From Triplophysa rosa (lineage: Eukaryota > Chordata > Actinopteri > Cypriniformes > Nemacheilidae): DNA of 64,000 nt. The DNA lies in contig NC_079898.1 in assembly GCF_024868665.1 (NCBI RefSeq), forward strand, positions 10,314,981-10,378,980, given 5' to 3'. How positions within the stretch are numbered: the stretch's first letter is position 1; each line of letters starts with the position of its first letter. The notes beneath the pieces were generated by a model. That model was not told where the DNA came from. It was given only the letters and a program-made list of their open reading frames with translations, and did no database searches. Position numbers and translations under genes: made by a program. This document shows positions 12,150 through 24,337 of this stretch, piece by piece.

Positions 12150-15100
12150 TCATGTCATTTCAGTCACGGTTAAACAGACTAACATGAATACATGAAATAA
12201 AAACAGACAAACAATACACAATAATAATAACTGTAAAAATGATGCCTGATGCAAATAAACTGTTTTACATAGTTACAACTAGTTATAAGCAAGAGAAATA
12301 GTTCCTCTTTCACTTACATGTGAAAGACACTTGAAATAGTCGGTATGCAAAAAAGCTCAAATGATTGTAAAAGGTCAGACGCCTCATTTGCAGCAACTAA
12401 TGAAAATAATGAGCTAATCTGTGAGGTGTCACAAACTAACAGTGATTTGGACAATTAGTCAAACTAAATCATTGTCGTTCAAATGACTGCAGTGCAGTAA
12501 GTGGATTTTCACGAACAATCTGAATCAGAATAAATTTTGTGCTTTGCTCAGACGAACAGCAGGTCAGTGTTGAATGCAGAATGGGAGACGGCAGATACCG
12601 AAGCTTTCTGTTTGCTCGAACCCAAAGCTTCATACCGTAAATGAACGGTGCGGTAATGGAAATGTCATCTCTATCCCACAGCAGTCCACTCTCATTTACT
12701 ATTCCTCAAATATACTGTATCGTCTGCACATACATTTGCATTTAAAGGCCATTCAAAGACTGTGGCAAACATGCATTAGCATTCAGAATGTTGAAAAAAC
12801 GTTATAATTCGATTCGACACACAAAAATATCATGCTGCTTATCACACTGCAAGCTCCCTGTGTCGAGGAAACAGCGTTTCTTTAATGAACAACAAACTCG
12901 ACAAAGATGGAACAAACATCACGTTCTCTAAAACTTTCTTTACATCATGAACTTAGCCGTGTTGTTATCTACTTATCCTGGCAGGAATGTCCAACAGATG
13001 TGGGATTGTTGCTTGACATATGACTGAAGTACGTGTGAGGCTGTACTGGTTAGCATAACTCGATATCTGCCGTCCTCACCCTTCATCAAGCATTGAAACG
13101 CAGCCAACAGCTGATCTCAGCACTGTGCATGTGTGTGCCAGCTAACCCATTCTGGAATTTATACATTTTAACACGTCCCAGATGTTTACTTTGCTAAGAT
13201 GTGAAATGCAAATAAAAATGCATCAACTGTAGAAAACCATACTTCCCTCCTGTGGTTGTGCAGTGTTAAGAGTGAAACCAAAACTAGATTTAGTACGATT
13301 TCAGTGGAAATTGTGAGTGCAAAACTCACGGGCACTGTGCTGAAGTGTTCTGGGGTGGTTGCCAGGACATATGAGATTTGTAAGATCTGTTCTGAGTATT
13401 TGTTAGCTCATTGCTATAAGGTTGCTAGGGTGCTCTGGACGGTTGCTAGGTGGTAGCGAACTGGTCCAGAAGAGCCCAAGTCTCTATTATTTGGTCTTAA
13501 GAGAAAGTCTCAAGTAATGTCTCTCCACAACAAGTCTCATAATGTGAAGTATCCTTCATGTACTTTGTACATTTTAATGACTGTGAACAACAGACACGAT
13601 GACACTTGCACTTGCACGTTCCACTAATTATTACAGATGGGACATCAATTTTTATTTACACGGCTGACAATAGGTGGTGAAAGGTGCAGGGCCAATTACA
13701 TGGCCACAAATTCTCCAGAACTGAGTTAGCGCCCCCTACTGTTCCCAAACCTGAAACTACAACCCTGTCTATTTCACAGTAGATTTGGGGCTTATAAATA
13801 ACTCATAATGTCATTTGGAAGTTCTGAATGGTCTTAATAGTCTTGCTGAAAAGAAATACAACATGAGGAAAAAACATCTGTGTGTGGGTCTCGCCTGCAG
13901 ATACGAGCTCTGGGGTGGGCTTGTGTCTGATTTCCACAATAAAGATCCCCTCTAGGCAAACATATTCCTGGTTTTAACGAGATGGCGCTCCAGAGATGTT
14001 TTTCTCTTGTAAAACAACAGTCATTGCAATAACTTGTAACTCACTTAACATTAGCCATAAAACTCACTGGCATTAGCACCGGATGGGAGGCCATTGTTAT
14101 GTGTGACTTCATGGAACTGCAAAAATTACCACAGCAGGAGATTTTTTTTAACTGTCCCCACTGACTGTCCAATCTGGCCAACACACGTGTGCATGTGAGC
14201 GAGCGTGCACACCCCTCTCTTTCAATGATAAACCGATGCTTCACAGTCATTATGAAACCAGTCTTCTGGTTTGTCTGGTTCGTGCTGTTGTCACTGTAGT
14301 ACATGAGGGTCGGGCGGTATGACGGTACATACTGTAAAATTATACAGATTTTGTTTATATCACAGTGGATATTTAAACAGCTATAAACAGTGACTGTGTC
14401 TTTGTCACTTGCATGTGAATGATAAAGCAAAGTAATGTGAATATACAAAGCGAGACGTGTCCAAAATGAGTCGAGGGAGAACTTATATAACTCTATTGTA
14501 GAAGTGCTGTCATAGATTTTTGTTTATCAGCTGTTTAACAACAGCTTTGATTGTGGCTCATCCAATCAGATTTCAGGGTCTATTATCAGTTTTATAATGT
14601 TAGATTAACATGTTTATTTATTATACAACACTTAAAGATTTTGTGGCCTTTCTGTAAGAGCTGCAAACCCATCATACTATTCCCCATAGACCTCTGCCTC
14701 TTTCTTCTTCAACTAAACAGCTTGAACAAACAGAACTTCCAATTCAGCATTCCAATTAGATTTCCATGGAAAATCTTGAGTGACGGCTGAACAGATGGTG
14801 ATATTTTTCCCACTGACACGTCCTGGCTTCCAGAATGAATTTTTGAGAGCTTCTGCTCCTGGTGTTCAAGCGAGCTGTGAGGGGAAAAGTCCTGCGAGCT
14901 CTTCCGTCGCTCCGTCTCGGTTGAACAGAGACTGGTGCAGATACGGAGAACTGTTAGAGGTCTGATAACAGACTACAAAAGACTTTCTGTCAGAAATCAT
15001 AATGCAGGAACGTACCTAATCCTCACACATAAAGCTTGCCTATTTGTATATGGATTCAAACATTGATTTGACAACAAAAGGAGCATTTTTATACTGTACA

Positions 15101-15400
15101 AGACAGGTTTTATTCATTTACAAAAGTTAATTCATTCAGGATTAAAATCTACAAAATTTAACAGTATTTACAACAATGCGTTTAATTGTTTATTCATGTT
15201 GGTTAAAGGTTACAATCCGGAACTTTTTTAAATTTACAAAGAAACAAAAATCAGTTACGAAAAGATAAGATCCGAGCAGTGTCATCGTTTTCTTACCCTG
15301 ATTATAATAATGGTTAATAAATTGAGCAGTTACTGTATGTACGATTTCATGGAAAAGTTTATACGTCATTTAATTTAAAACAAGTTTAAGATTACTAAAG
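12150..15400. other. No gene; unique DNA with scattered old repeats
   Basis: No exon with splice support was found. Around 13325-13460 there is a repeat with GGTTGCTAGGGTGCTCTGGA and a second GGTTGCTAGGTGGT, a form that also appears inverted near 16495-16540. A GGGCGGTATGACGGTAC motif at about 14310 looks like another transposon relic. Everything else is plain sequence. Confidence 0.5.
13325..13460 (+). repeat. GTTGCTAG-type dispersed repeat
   Basis: It contains two closely spaced GGTTGCTAG boxes separated by GGTGCTCTGGAC. The inverse form AGCAACCACCTAACAACCAC lies near 16501. This is a repeat family of unknown class that includes short internal tandem units. Confidence 0.55.
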
Positions 15401-15402
15401 AT

Positions 15403-15760
15403 TAGGGGTGTAACGATACACTCAGCTCACGATTCGGTACATATATCGATGCTGGGTTCACAATAAGATACACATCTCGATATTTTAAATAAAATTAAAA
15501 ATTCAAATAAATTTGTTTTCAAAATATTAACAATTTCAGTAACTTATTTTGTTGCACATACAACTTAATAAAGAATTTTTACATTTTAAGGTTTAACTGA
15601 AATTAGAATTAAGATCAGTGTCAATTTTGACAGCAAATTTTGATTTAGTTTTAGTCATAGTCTTTTGACTAAAATGCAATTTAGTTTTAGTCATCCCAAT
15701 TTATCATAGTTTTAGTCTATTTTTAGTCGATGAAATCTACATTATATTAGTCTACTAAAT
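15403..15760 (+). mobile_element. Decayed DNA transposon (GGGGTGTAACGATAC end)
   Basis: It starts TAGGGGTGTAACGATACA, with ACGATTCGGTAC and a TCGATATTTT block behind it. These are patterns of a fish DNA transposon terminus. From 15640 on, the motif TTTAGTTTTAGTCAT recurs three times or more in diverged form. No right terminus or target duplication could be fixed. Non-coding. Confidence 0.5.
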
Positions 15761-16589
15761 CTATCTGGTTGAGAGCTCTCCTGTTTTCGGAAATAATCGT
15801 ACAGCTGTATCTATCTTTTATAAATGTGATCAAACTAAATACTCTTCGAAGATACAAAGGTTGCAATGCTACTCTATAGGTACTCAAAATTAATATGAGA
15901 TTGGCAGAAACTGCGTGTGTTGCATCACTTATCATTCAACTGGTTCCAGAATAAAGCGCTGGGGTTCAGAGACCATCAACTTGTAATGCCATTTCGATGT
16001 ATCAAAGTCTAATAAGATCTACCTGCCTTTCATCTTAACGTCATCCTAAATCACATCAGGTAAGACCTCAAGATGGGTGACAAAAAATGACAAAATATAT
16101 AAACTTTAACACCATAAGATGGTCTGTGTGATAACCACAAACCTACGAGACAGCCAGTAACATGGTCTAACTGCAAAAATAAAGCACATTATGAAAAAGT
16201 TTGCTCTTAGTCGCTGTTCTTTGAGCTTGTGGTTAGGTCTAATGCCTCTTTCTGAAAGCTCTTCTTCAGTCAGTGTTTCATTTGTTCCACACTGCTTATC
16301 GGAGCTCTCAGACTGTGCTGTACTTTCACATTATGATGTGGACCCAAATTCCTTTAAAAAGGATTGGATATTCAGAATGGAAATTGGGAAGTACAAGAGC
16401 TCATGAGTTGAATAGTTCTTACAGAACCTAAAGGTATGCATCCGTCAACTATTGGTAAGTTATAGAGATCTGCGTATAGGCTATTTTGATAAGGGACGGT
16501 CAGCAACCACCTAACAACCACACAGAACAGCCTAGAAAACAGATGCACAACAAAGCCATTGCAAATTATCAACACCTGTGTCTCGTTCC

Positions 16590-16859
16590 AGTAAGAGACT
16601 GCATATAAAGACCACGCGCCCGAAGTCACATTGAGAGAGACACGGACTGAGCACGGGCCATACGAGTGTCGCCACGAAGGACTACACATTTAAGAAACTA
16701 TCAAAAGGACTCTGCTTTATGTTTTACACTGAATCGTGCGGCTGAAGGATCAGCCGCGTATGTTTTGATTACTTGAGACTCTTTCTGTTGAATAAAGCCC
16801 GTCTCAGTCCAGCCAACCTCGTCCTCTTCCTTCCTTACTACTACTAACCTCGTTACATA
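16590..16859 (+). mobile_element. LTR-like fragment
   Basis: It combines TATATAAAG (near 16600), about 185 bases further on an AATAAAG polyadenylation-type motif (near 16791), and a right end CTCGTTACA. This spacing and the TTACA end fit the U3-R-U5 part of a Ty3/gypsy-like LTR in plus orientation. The expected TGTAA left end was not found, and no internal gag-pol sequence follows, so this would be a truncated solo LTR. A promoter-like unique sequence remains possible. Confidence 0.35.
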
Positions 16860-16868
16860 TACATTTAA

Positions 16869-17204
16869 AGAGATAGTTCACCCAAAAATGAAAGTTCTGT
16901 CATCATTTACTCACCCAGTCAGATTGTTCCAAACCTGTATAAATTTCTTTTTTTCTGATGAACACAACAGAAGATGTTTGGACGAATGTCAGTAATCTAA
17001 CAGATCTCATCCCCCATTCACTGGCATTGTAAGGAAAATAAATACTATGGGCGTCAATGGGGGATGAGATCTGTTTGGTTACTGACATTCTTACAAATAT
17101 CTTCCTTTGCGTTTAGCAGAACAAAGAAATGTATACAGGTTTGGAACAATCTGACTGGGTGAGTAAACGATGACAGAATTTTCCTTTTTGGATGAACTAT
17201 CCCT
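16869..17204. mobile_element. TTAA foldback MITE, copy 4 (full length, variant core)
   Basis: A full-length copy between TTAA at 16865-16868 and TTAA at 17205-17208. The outer arms are AGATAGTTCACCC and the inverse GATGAACTATCCCT. The core differs from the common form. It carries its own inverted pair, ACAGATCTCATCCCCCATT and AATGGGGGATGAGATCTGT, around a short loop. Non-coding. Confidence 0.92.
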
Positions 17205-17214
17205 TTAACATTTT

Positions 17215-17400
17215 TGAAGAGTAATAGAAGATGCTATATCAGATGGAGGCCACCACCTATGTTTCATTTTGTCATCATGGTCATTCTTCTAAATATCTCA
17301 TTTTATGTTTTTCAGGAAACAAAAAGAATACAGGTCATAAAGACATGACGGTGAGTAGATGACAACATGACTTACATTTATGAATGAACTATATCTTTAG
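17215..17400. mobile_element. TTAA foldback MITE, degraded remnant
   Basis: It retains the CATTCTTCTAAATATCTCATT, ACAGGTCATAAAGACATGA and GAATGAACTATATCTTTA blocks of the family in weak form. The left half is lost. It directly follows the full copy at 16869-17204. Confidence 0.55.
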
Positions 17401-19354
17401 GATAGAAGATCACATGAAAACGGTTGCCATGGCAATTCCGTCCTCTATTGCAATGTATAGTTCCTGGTCCTAAATGGATAAATTCTCATTTCTAAAGTGA
17501 TGTTTTGAAAGGCTGATGAATTGTGCAGTTCTGTCCCTTCCTGTCTGTATGTGCAGAGTCGACTGTAACATCCTGATTGCTGTTATTTCTCATGTGGAGA
17601 CCTTGGGGCATGTGTATCGCTTTGTGAAGACAGCCAGGTCCATCAAATTTACCACACTCACAAGATACTACAAGCTCTTTATTTCTAGACCATTCATTTT
17701 GTAGGAGAGAGGCAGCAAATATTCAAACTGGCTGTAAGGAGCAATAACAAACACGTATAACATGGAAAAAGTGGGGAATGGCTCTAATATTCAAGTAAGG
17801 ACCCTAAATGTGACCACGACGTTATTGGTCCACGCTGTTTGGTATCATAAGTCATTGGTTACTCCAAAGAAAAAAAAATTCATCAAAATATAATAACTCT
17901 GAAATTTCTTTCTATTTGACAACAAATCTCTTATTTTTCAAACCTTCCCTTTCAACAACCAAACTGAAATGTAATGGCTACTGTTCACAATTCAATCAAT
18001 TTACCTTGGATAAAGTCCTGCCCTGCTTACGTTTGCATCGGATATCCTGTTAAACTGAGAAACAAATCACATTACCAAGAGTAAATTTTGTTTTATAACG
18101 ACTTTAAGGGGGTAACGATTCCCACTCTGTCACAGTAATTCTTGGAAACGGTTACCCCAGCAACCACTAAAGTCAATGTATCTCATATTGTGTGTCCAAA
18201 GCAGTAATGTCTGAATCTCTGCTTTCTCATTTTCTTATCCTCTCTCTCTCTTTCTCTCCTTTATATGTCCATACGTCACTCACACACCCCTCCACCATTC
18301 CTCTCTACCTTACCCTCTCTCTCCTTGACAACAGGTCAGACTGTCAGTCTGCAACTAAAACAAGATGCTCCTATGTTTGTGTGGTCTTTCTACACATGTA
18401 TTTCTCCCAGCATATGCAAACCTACGTTTAATGACATATTTACAATATGACTGCCAAATAAAAGGTGAATATTCTCTTCTAGTCTAAAGCGCTGCAGCAT
18501 ACCTGTGATCCCAAAACTGCCCCAAGGCACAGACTACCGAATAGAAGACTGGCATCCATAAAAACTGCCAGAAAAGCCTTGCATCAGAGGACATAAACAA
18601 CGACCACTGAACATTTGACCATCACAGATGTGATGAGACATTTTCTCAAATCAACAAAGAAATGTCTGATTGTCTGAAATGATGAATAGGCAGCTAATGA
18701 GAAACAACTCTTCATTTGTTACGTCCAAGCTTAATGGAGAGAATGAACAAGTCGTCATTCCTTAAATAGCGGAGACCTGAAATTAGAAAAAAACTAAATG
18801 AGCTAAAACAGACTTAGTTATATGCTGAGAACAAGATAGACCTCCAGGGCACGTTGTCTCATGAGGCCAGTGTTTGAAGATGGCAGAGAAGCAGGGGGCA
18901 TCTAAAAGCGTCTCCTTATTCTCCAGTCTTGGCAGATCGCTCAAGAACACAGCAATTGATCTCGGAGTGAGCCAATCAGCTCGGCCGTGGGAGTCTAAAA
19001 AACGACAATCAACGTGTCACTGTTAATTTGGCTGCGCTCGGAGATATCCCCGTGAAACCCGCGCTGCTGAGCAGGGCAGAAAAGAAGGCAGTTTGTAGAA
19101 AGGCGGTGTTTAGAGCCGGTGTTGGAGAGTTGCCTGAGCTCCTGCGTGTGTGTGTCTTCTCTCGAGAGATGAAACTGTGGCTTTTATCTCAACGTCCTCG
19201 CAGCAGATATACCAGAACTGGACATGAGTTTCAGCAGGAGAGAGAGGAAATTATGCCCTGGGTTAATTGGGGGATATCATCATGTCAGCCAACCTCTTTA
19301 ACCGCTGTAACACTGAAAGCATAGTAAAAAAAGAGGACTGAGAGGCAACAGTGA
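17401..19354. other. No supported gene; compact stretch near 18860-19300
   Basis: Most of this is plain sequence. From 18860 to 19300 the DNA is richer in GC and CpG and has one long plus-strand frame (19028-19324). That frame matches no family I know and has no clear splice sites, so I leave it as possible regulatory or conserved noncoding sequence. Confidence 0.4.
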
Positions 19355-19358
19355 TTAA

Positions 19359-19612
19359 AGGGATAGTTCACCTAAAAATAAAAGTTCTGTCATCATTTAT
19401 TCATCCTCATGTCATTCCCAACATTTATGACTTTCTCTCTTCTGCAGAACACAAAAGAAGATATTTTGAAGAATGTTGGTAACCAAACAACATTGGCCCC
19501 CATTGACTTCCACTGAATGGACACAAAACCACTGAGACATTTCTCAAAATATCTTCTTTTGTATGCCACAGAAGAAAGAGTTATATACAGGTTTTAAATG
19601 ACATGAAGCTGA
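19359..19612. mobile_element. TTAA foldback MITE, copy 5
   Basis: It starts after TTAA (19355-19358) with AGGGATAGTTCACC. It has the standard core, GGCCCCCATTGACTTCCACT, and the ATCTTCTTTTGT block. The right arm stops after ATGACATGAAG, so the right terminus is lost. Non-coding. Confidence 0.88.
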
Positions 19613-19720
19613 ATAGATTCTGTCATACACACCAAACTCTGATAAACATATATTTATGAACATGCATATCACATGTATTCTGAAAGAAAATGTACTGTAT
19701 GTGTATAGCAACAATTTTAA

Positions 19721-20126
19721 ATGGTCCTGTCAGAGAAATAACCCACTGACCCCTTGTCAACATGTGAAACGAGAGGCTACAAAACTATACGACTAGTAAA
19801 ACAAGATTGTTCCCATTAAAACCAATGAAGCTGTGCACACTGGTGGCCGTCTGTCTGTTGGTGCAACACGCCTGTCTGTTTTTATATGCAGAACCCATCC
19901 TAGCCGCTTTGATTCATCGGTCAAGCTGGAGATAATCATTTAAAAGTTACCTACTTATATTCTATGAATTGTCTTTATTTTGTTTAATTGCAAATTCCAA
20001 CCAACGGCTCACTCCACCCCTCACCCCTCCCTTTCGTAGCACTATGGCAACTAGGACAAACATGTCATGATGTTTTCACTTGCATTTCTGTCAATAGATC
20101 CTCCAAAAAAATGACACATTGGACCT
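19721..20126. mobile_element. TTAA element with GGTCC ends
   Basis: TTAA at 19717-19720 precedes ATGGTCCTGT, and AACATTGGACC-type sequence runs into TTAA at 20127-20130. The inner right arm, CAATAGATCCTCCAAAAA, and the CACTCCACCCC block recur at 49287-49515, inside another transposon. This is a non-autonomous TTAA-flanked family. The left terminus is diverged, so its edge is approximate. Confidence 0.6.
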
Positions 20127-20294
20127 TTAATTCATAACCTTTGATATATACAGTACGTTGTGATCTAGAAATGTTTCTGGAACCTGGTCTATTAAGATAA
20201 TTAAGAAGTTTTTAACCGTTACTTCCCATTGAAGGAATCATTGCATCTAGAATATCTAGAAAAAAACAGCATCCAGGCATTCTCTGTATTATGT

Positions 20295-21798
20295 TAAAGA
20301 GCAGGTTTCAAGGTTTTTGTAAGTGTCCTAATGTTGAATTAGAGTCCTCAACAACATGTTCAAATGCATCAAAGGTAAAAAAACGGTGCTATTTTCTTAA
20401 AATAAGCATTTAGTATCTATCCATTTCTCAAAGATCCCTAAACGATTCCTCCGAAGCTGTTCAAATGTTCCGCTTCTCTAAGCTCCTCCCTACCGCGAGT
20501 CCAGTGTGCTCCGATTGGCCAACTGGCCCAATCAGTTGTGATTGGTCTTTCTTCATACACTGCGTGTCAGAAACGAAACGCCCATTACCACAGTTCTTAT
20601 CTCAGGAAGGTTTATGTAAACAAAGACGCTGTGTGTAAAAATGGCATCAGTATTACCATATCACAAGTTTTTATCTTCATAAACTTATCTTCATAAACCA
20701 TTCAGACTATTGTTTTCTGTTGATCTTTTTTCGTCATAGATGTGGGAGAACAACAAAGGCTCTATCCAAAAGTTGATCATTACTTTGATTATACAGAGAG
20801 GAGTAACTGAGCAAGTTAGCGAGAGATTCCAAACATAATGCACACACCTTTACATAATAAAATGATATAGTGCTGCAGTCCGTTTTTAAAATAATGACAA
20901 GCAAACTGTTTTGTTTGAAGGGGATCGTGACCACAGCTAAACTTTGCACACTTGACAAAACCATAATGTGAGACAAGTTAGCAAAGTGCTACCGTAACTA
21001 AACGATAAAGGGATACAGTTTGTACAATACTACGACATGTAGAACGACAACAGCCTACAATAACCGCCACATTATTAGGTAAGAGCTGGATTATTAAAAC
21101 TGTAACACTGTTAACTTATACGTTGTTTACCTGGAAACCAAGCAACACGGATTAGCACAATTACTTTAACGTATATTGTAAGCACTCAATTTAACATGTA
21201 CACATAACGTATTTATCATACTTACAGTTTGTGGTTCTAAGACGCTTGTTAGTCCAAATAAAGTTGGTATTGACTTATCTTTAAGGGTCTAGCGGCTGGC
21301 AAATCCCGCGTTGAACTCGCCAAAATTTGAGAAGCAGTCGTCGGTAAAATGACGAGCACATTAAACAAGGTTGGAATTGTACTGCAGTGGTATCGTGGAA
21401 AAAAAAATGTAACCACTGATCCTTCACATCGTCATCCTTTGGCAGCGAAAACAAAGTGCATTTGCGTTCACAGCACAAAACACAGCGTCCCCTCGACATG
21501 TTGTATACGCAACACTACCTGAAGTGCTAGTGGGCAGGTCAGAGTGTTCCTGTTTAGTGGGAAGACGGGGATTGTGCTGATGCATTACACTGTGACGTAT
21601 CGATGTTACACTCAAAAGATTCGAAAGCCTAACGAATTGTTTGGGCGGTTCGGAGTCGACTCCTGACTTTGGAAGCCAATATCTTAATTTATCATGGACT
21701 TTTTGGAATAACAACTTTGCAGATCGTCAAAATTGAAGGAAAGCTACGTTACACACTGAAATGCCGGTAATTTTATGAGATTCATGAAACCTGCTCTT
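20295..21798 (-). mobile_element. Kolobok-like TTAA transposon, internally deleted
   Basis: The ends AGAGCAGGTTTCA (20297 on) and TGAAACCTGCTCT (to about 21797) are perfect inverted repeats, each flanked outward by TTAA. The element is about 1.5 kb and carries a THAP-type zinc-finger exon on the minus strand. TTAA target duplication plus a THAP domain is the combination known for the Kolobok superfamily. No transposase catalytic core is visible in the remaining roughly 900 bases downstream of the exon, so this is a deletion derivative and cannot mobilise itself. The superfamily call is inference from ends plus THAP. Confidence 0.75.
21226..21499 (-). pseudogene. THAP-domain first exon, broken
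   Basis: The minus-strand frame opens with MSRGRCVLCCERKCTLFSLP, including the CxxC pair, a conserved Trp in QWLHF and a CSS-x-H pair. A shifted frame continues HFTDDCFSNFGEFNAGFASR, and then SIPTLF corresponds to the AVPTIF box that closes THAP domains. All C2CH zinc positions can be traced, but one small deletion (near 21350) shifts the frame and a TAG follows the FASR segment (near 21292). The exon ends at a consensus donor GTAAGT (21225 downward). THAP proteins bind DNA; in this transposon class the domain recognises the element ends. The exon lies inside the TTAA element at 20295-21798 and is not a host gene. Confidence 0.75.
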
Positions 21799-21809
21799 TA
21801 ACATTAGCC

Positions 21810-22910
21810 GTGCCAACAGCAAATTCCTCCTCCAATACCTCCTCATCATCTCTAAGAGTTCCAATTATTTGTTGTCCTCCACTACGCATACACACAAGAT
21901 ATTTCTGGATCCAATATTGAAAGTAGTCAGATTCAAAGGTGTACATAGTGATTACAGTATTTTTTCACTATTAAACAGATTTTACCGCTTTTAATTGGAT
22001 AGAAAATGTTTCAAAAGTCTTCACTTGAGGGATTTTCATGCCACTGAGCTATCAATCAGATTATGAACCGATCATAAGGCTGCATGTGATTGTGTCTTTC
22101 TGTGGGTGTGAAACAGAGAGACACCAGCAATGCTCACCTACACAGTGATGGACGTCTTTGACGAGTCACGCTGACAACAATATTGCTATTTTCACACTTC
22201 ATTTCTTGAGGATGTCTGGGCAAAATATAAAGGGCACAAAGCACATGCGGTTTATTTCAGAGCACCCCGCTGTCTGACTGCCTCGGTGATGCCATAAACC
22301 TCCAACAGGCCAGACAACACAGACGAACCCAATGATTTTAACCACTGGCATCTCCTCTGTACAGCTGATTTATGATGATCTACTTTGCGCTTTTTCTCAA
22401 ATTTGCACGAAAGTTTCACTTTTAAAGATGCAAGACATTTACATAGATATAAAAACTGAAACTTCGGAAATGACACGTGTATCTAAAGTCATTTCATTGA
22501 GTTAATTGGAGTCAATGGACTCGAAGAAAGCTAAACATAACTTCAACTTAATTATGTTTTTCAACACCAGAAATCTCAAGTGGTTGTACTTGGAACATCA
22601 GGGATTTTCCCAGAATGTGTTAGAAAAGCACAAACAAGGTTTTCGGAATAACTAAACCACTGTCCTTGGATTTTTGCCAACGGCCTTTGAAGAAGAGAAA
22701 ATCATAACGTAGACATTAACACTAGCCAAAAGTTGCCTAGTAGCTTGTCTGAGATGTAACTGTGTACTTATCACCTCATCTAGTACCACAAAGACTAGTT
22801 GAGATGTATAATCAACAAACAGGTCATTACCTAAATCCCTGAATATTACTAACAAGCCAGATGTGCTTTCATTTTAGCATAATAGTTTACAAAGTCAAAA
22901 TGCTCCCTGG
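21810..22910. other. No gene seen
   Basis: Plain sequence. The minus-strand frames at 22252-22476 and 22652-22855 are short and without family resemblance. Confidence 0.5.
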
Positions 22911-22914
22911 TTAA

Positions 22915-23132
22915 AGGTGAAATGTGTAATTCTGTGCTTCTAATGACACCAAACGGGATTGCAATCTGTTTGTCGGAGCGGCCCAACTGGCTGCCACAAA
23001 ACGAACATTAGCGTTTGGGGAAAGATGAAACGTTTGCACAAACAATGAAAGATTGGGGAGTCTTTAAGATGTGTTTGAAAGCAGTCATTATTTTCGCAAA
23101 GCATTGAGTGCCAAAGAATTACACACTTCACC
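22915..23132. mobile_element. TTAA MITE with GGTGAAATGTGTAAT ends
   Basis: TTAA (22911-22914) is followed by AGGTGAAATGTGTAATTCT. The right end is AGAATTACACACTTCACC, next to a decayed ATAA. About 218 bases, no coding content. A second copy of the family lies near 24060-24337 and shares the CACCAAACGG block. Confidence 0.8.
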
Positions 23133-23139
23133 ATAAAGA

Positions 23140-24055
23140 AAACATCGAGCAATGGGCCACACTAGACTACGAGCATTTAAAAAAAAAAATCACTAATAAA
23201 AAATGTATGTATGTACAGTCATTTGCACTTGTGTTTCCGGTTTTAGATTCGGATAAAAACAGACGTCAATGAAGTGCAAGTGTGACTGTCCCTTAAGGCA
23301 GTAAGTGTGTTGTGTCTGAAGGTCTCCCCAGAGGGGAAGAGGAGGAATTTTCATTAGGATTTTCTTGGTACAGTAAAGTGAACTAAAAGGGCTCGAGGCC
23401 TCCCTTAAGCCACGATGGAGCTTGCTCTGCATTAAGATTGAGTTCAGTGCCTCTCAGCTGCTCCGGCCAATACTCCTGAGGCCAAAATCACAATCTGTCC
23501 CTGCTACATCAGAAGTGGGTCATCTTAGATTACAACAATCCTAATCCATCAAGTCAAATCAAGTGCAGATGGAATGCTACGGCAGTGTGAGTCGACTGGT
23601 TTATAAATAAAGGAAAATGCATGATACACTAGCAAAAATGACAAGACAAAAATGTTGCAGCCCAGCAAAATATGGGTATAATTATTGTTACAGTTATCTC
23701 AAATCCTGAATGTATCCCTCGAATGCATATTCCAGACCTTTCTGTCTGAAATTAGAATGTCATTTTTCCAGAAATTCTTCACTATTTCCCCAGAGAGTGC
23801 ACACATTTACATTGGGAGCGCATGGCTGATACCGAAAGCTTGTTGGACAAAGCAACAGGAACGAAGGAGGGCGGGGTTTTGCGAAGGGTCAATAATGTAC
23901 TTTTTTTTAATAAAACCACTTTTGGTACAGCCATGGAACAGTGGGGTGGTGTACATTTAATGGATTACAGGGGTACGAGTTTAAATCCGTTCTGCATCAT
24001 GTCCCAAACCCATTCCCTGTTTCTCCATAAAGCAATTAAAAGCTCATGGACAAAC
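23140..24055. other. No gene seen
   Basis: Unique sequence with an A-run near 23180. Short open frames on the plus strand (23685-24151) have no splice context or family resemblance. Confidence 0.5.
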
Positions 24056-24059
24056 TGTT

Positions 24060-24337
24060 ATGTGTGTAATTTCTGTGCTATTAGTGTCACCAAACGGAAT
24101 TGGAAAAATAATGAATATTGTCAAACAGAATATCAAAATACACCCGTCTGACATTGGTGGGACAAACAGGAAGCCCCACCCCAATCTCACACTACACAAT
24201 GTTTTAAAGCATCACAGAGGCAAAGTGTTTACATAGGTCAAGAAGAATCATCCTTCCCAAGATTACTTACAGTTGTCTCTGCATATTAAGCTGGAATAAG
24301 AGTATTTTCACTTTCAAAAAAATTACACACTTCACCT
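24060..24337. mobile_element. TTAA MITE with GGTGAAGTGTGTAAT ends, copy 2
   Basis: The right end AAATTACACACTTCACCT abuts TTAA at 24338-24341. The left end TATGTGTGTAATTTCTGTGC is diverged. The internal GTGTCACCAAACGG block matches the copy at 22915-23132. Non-coding. Confidence 0.7.

Noticed and set aside
19028..19324. Plus-strand frame in a GC-richer patch
   Set aside because: No domain and no splice sites; probably noncoding.
21424..21714. Second minus-strand frame overlapping the THAP exon
   Set aside because: It is out of frame with the THAP reading. The THAP motifs fix the correct frame.
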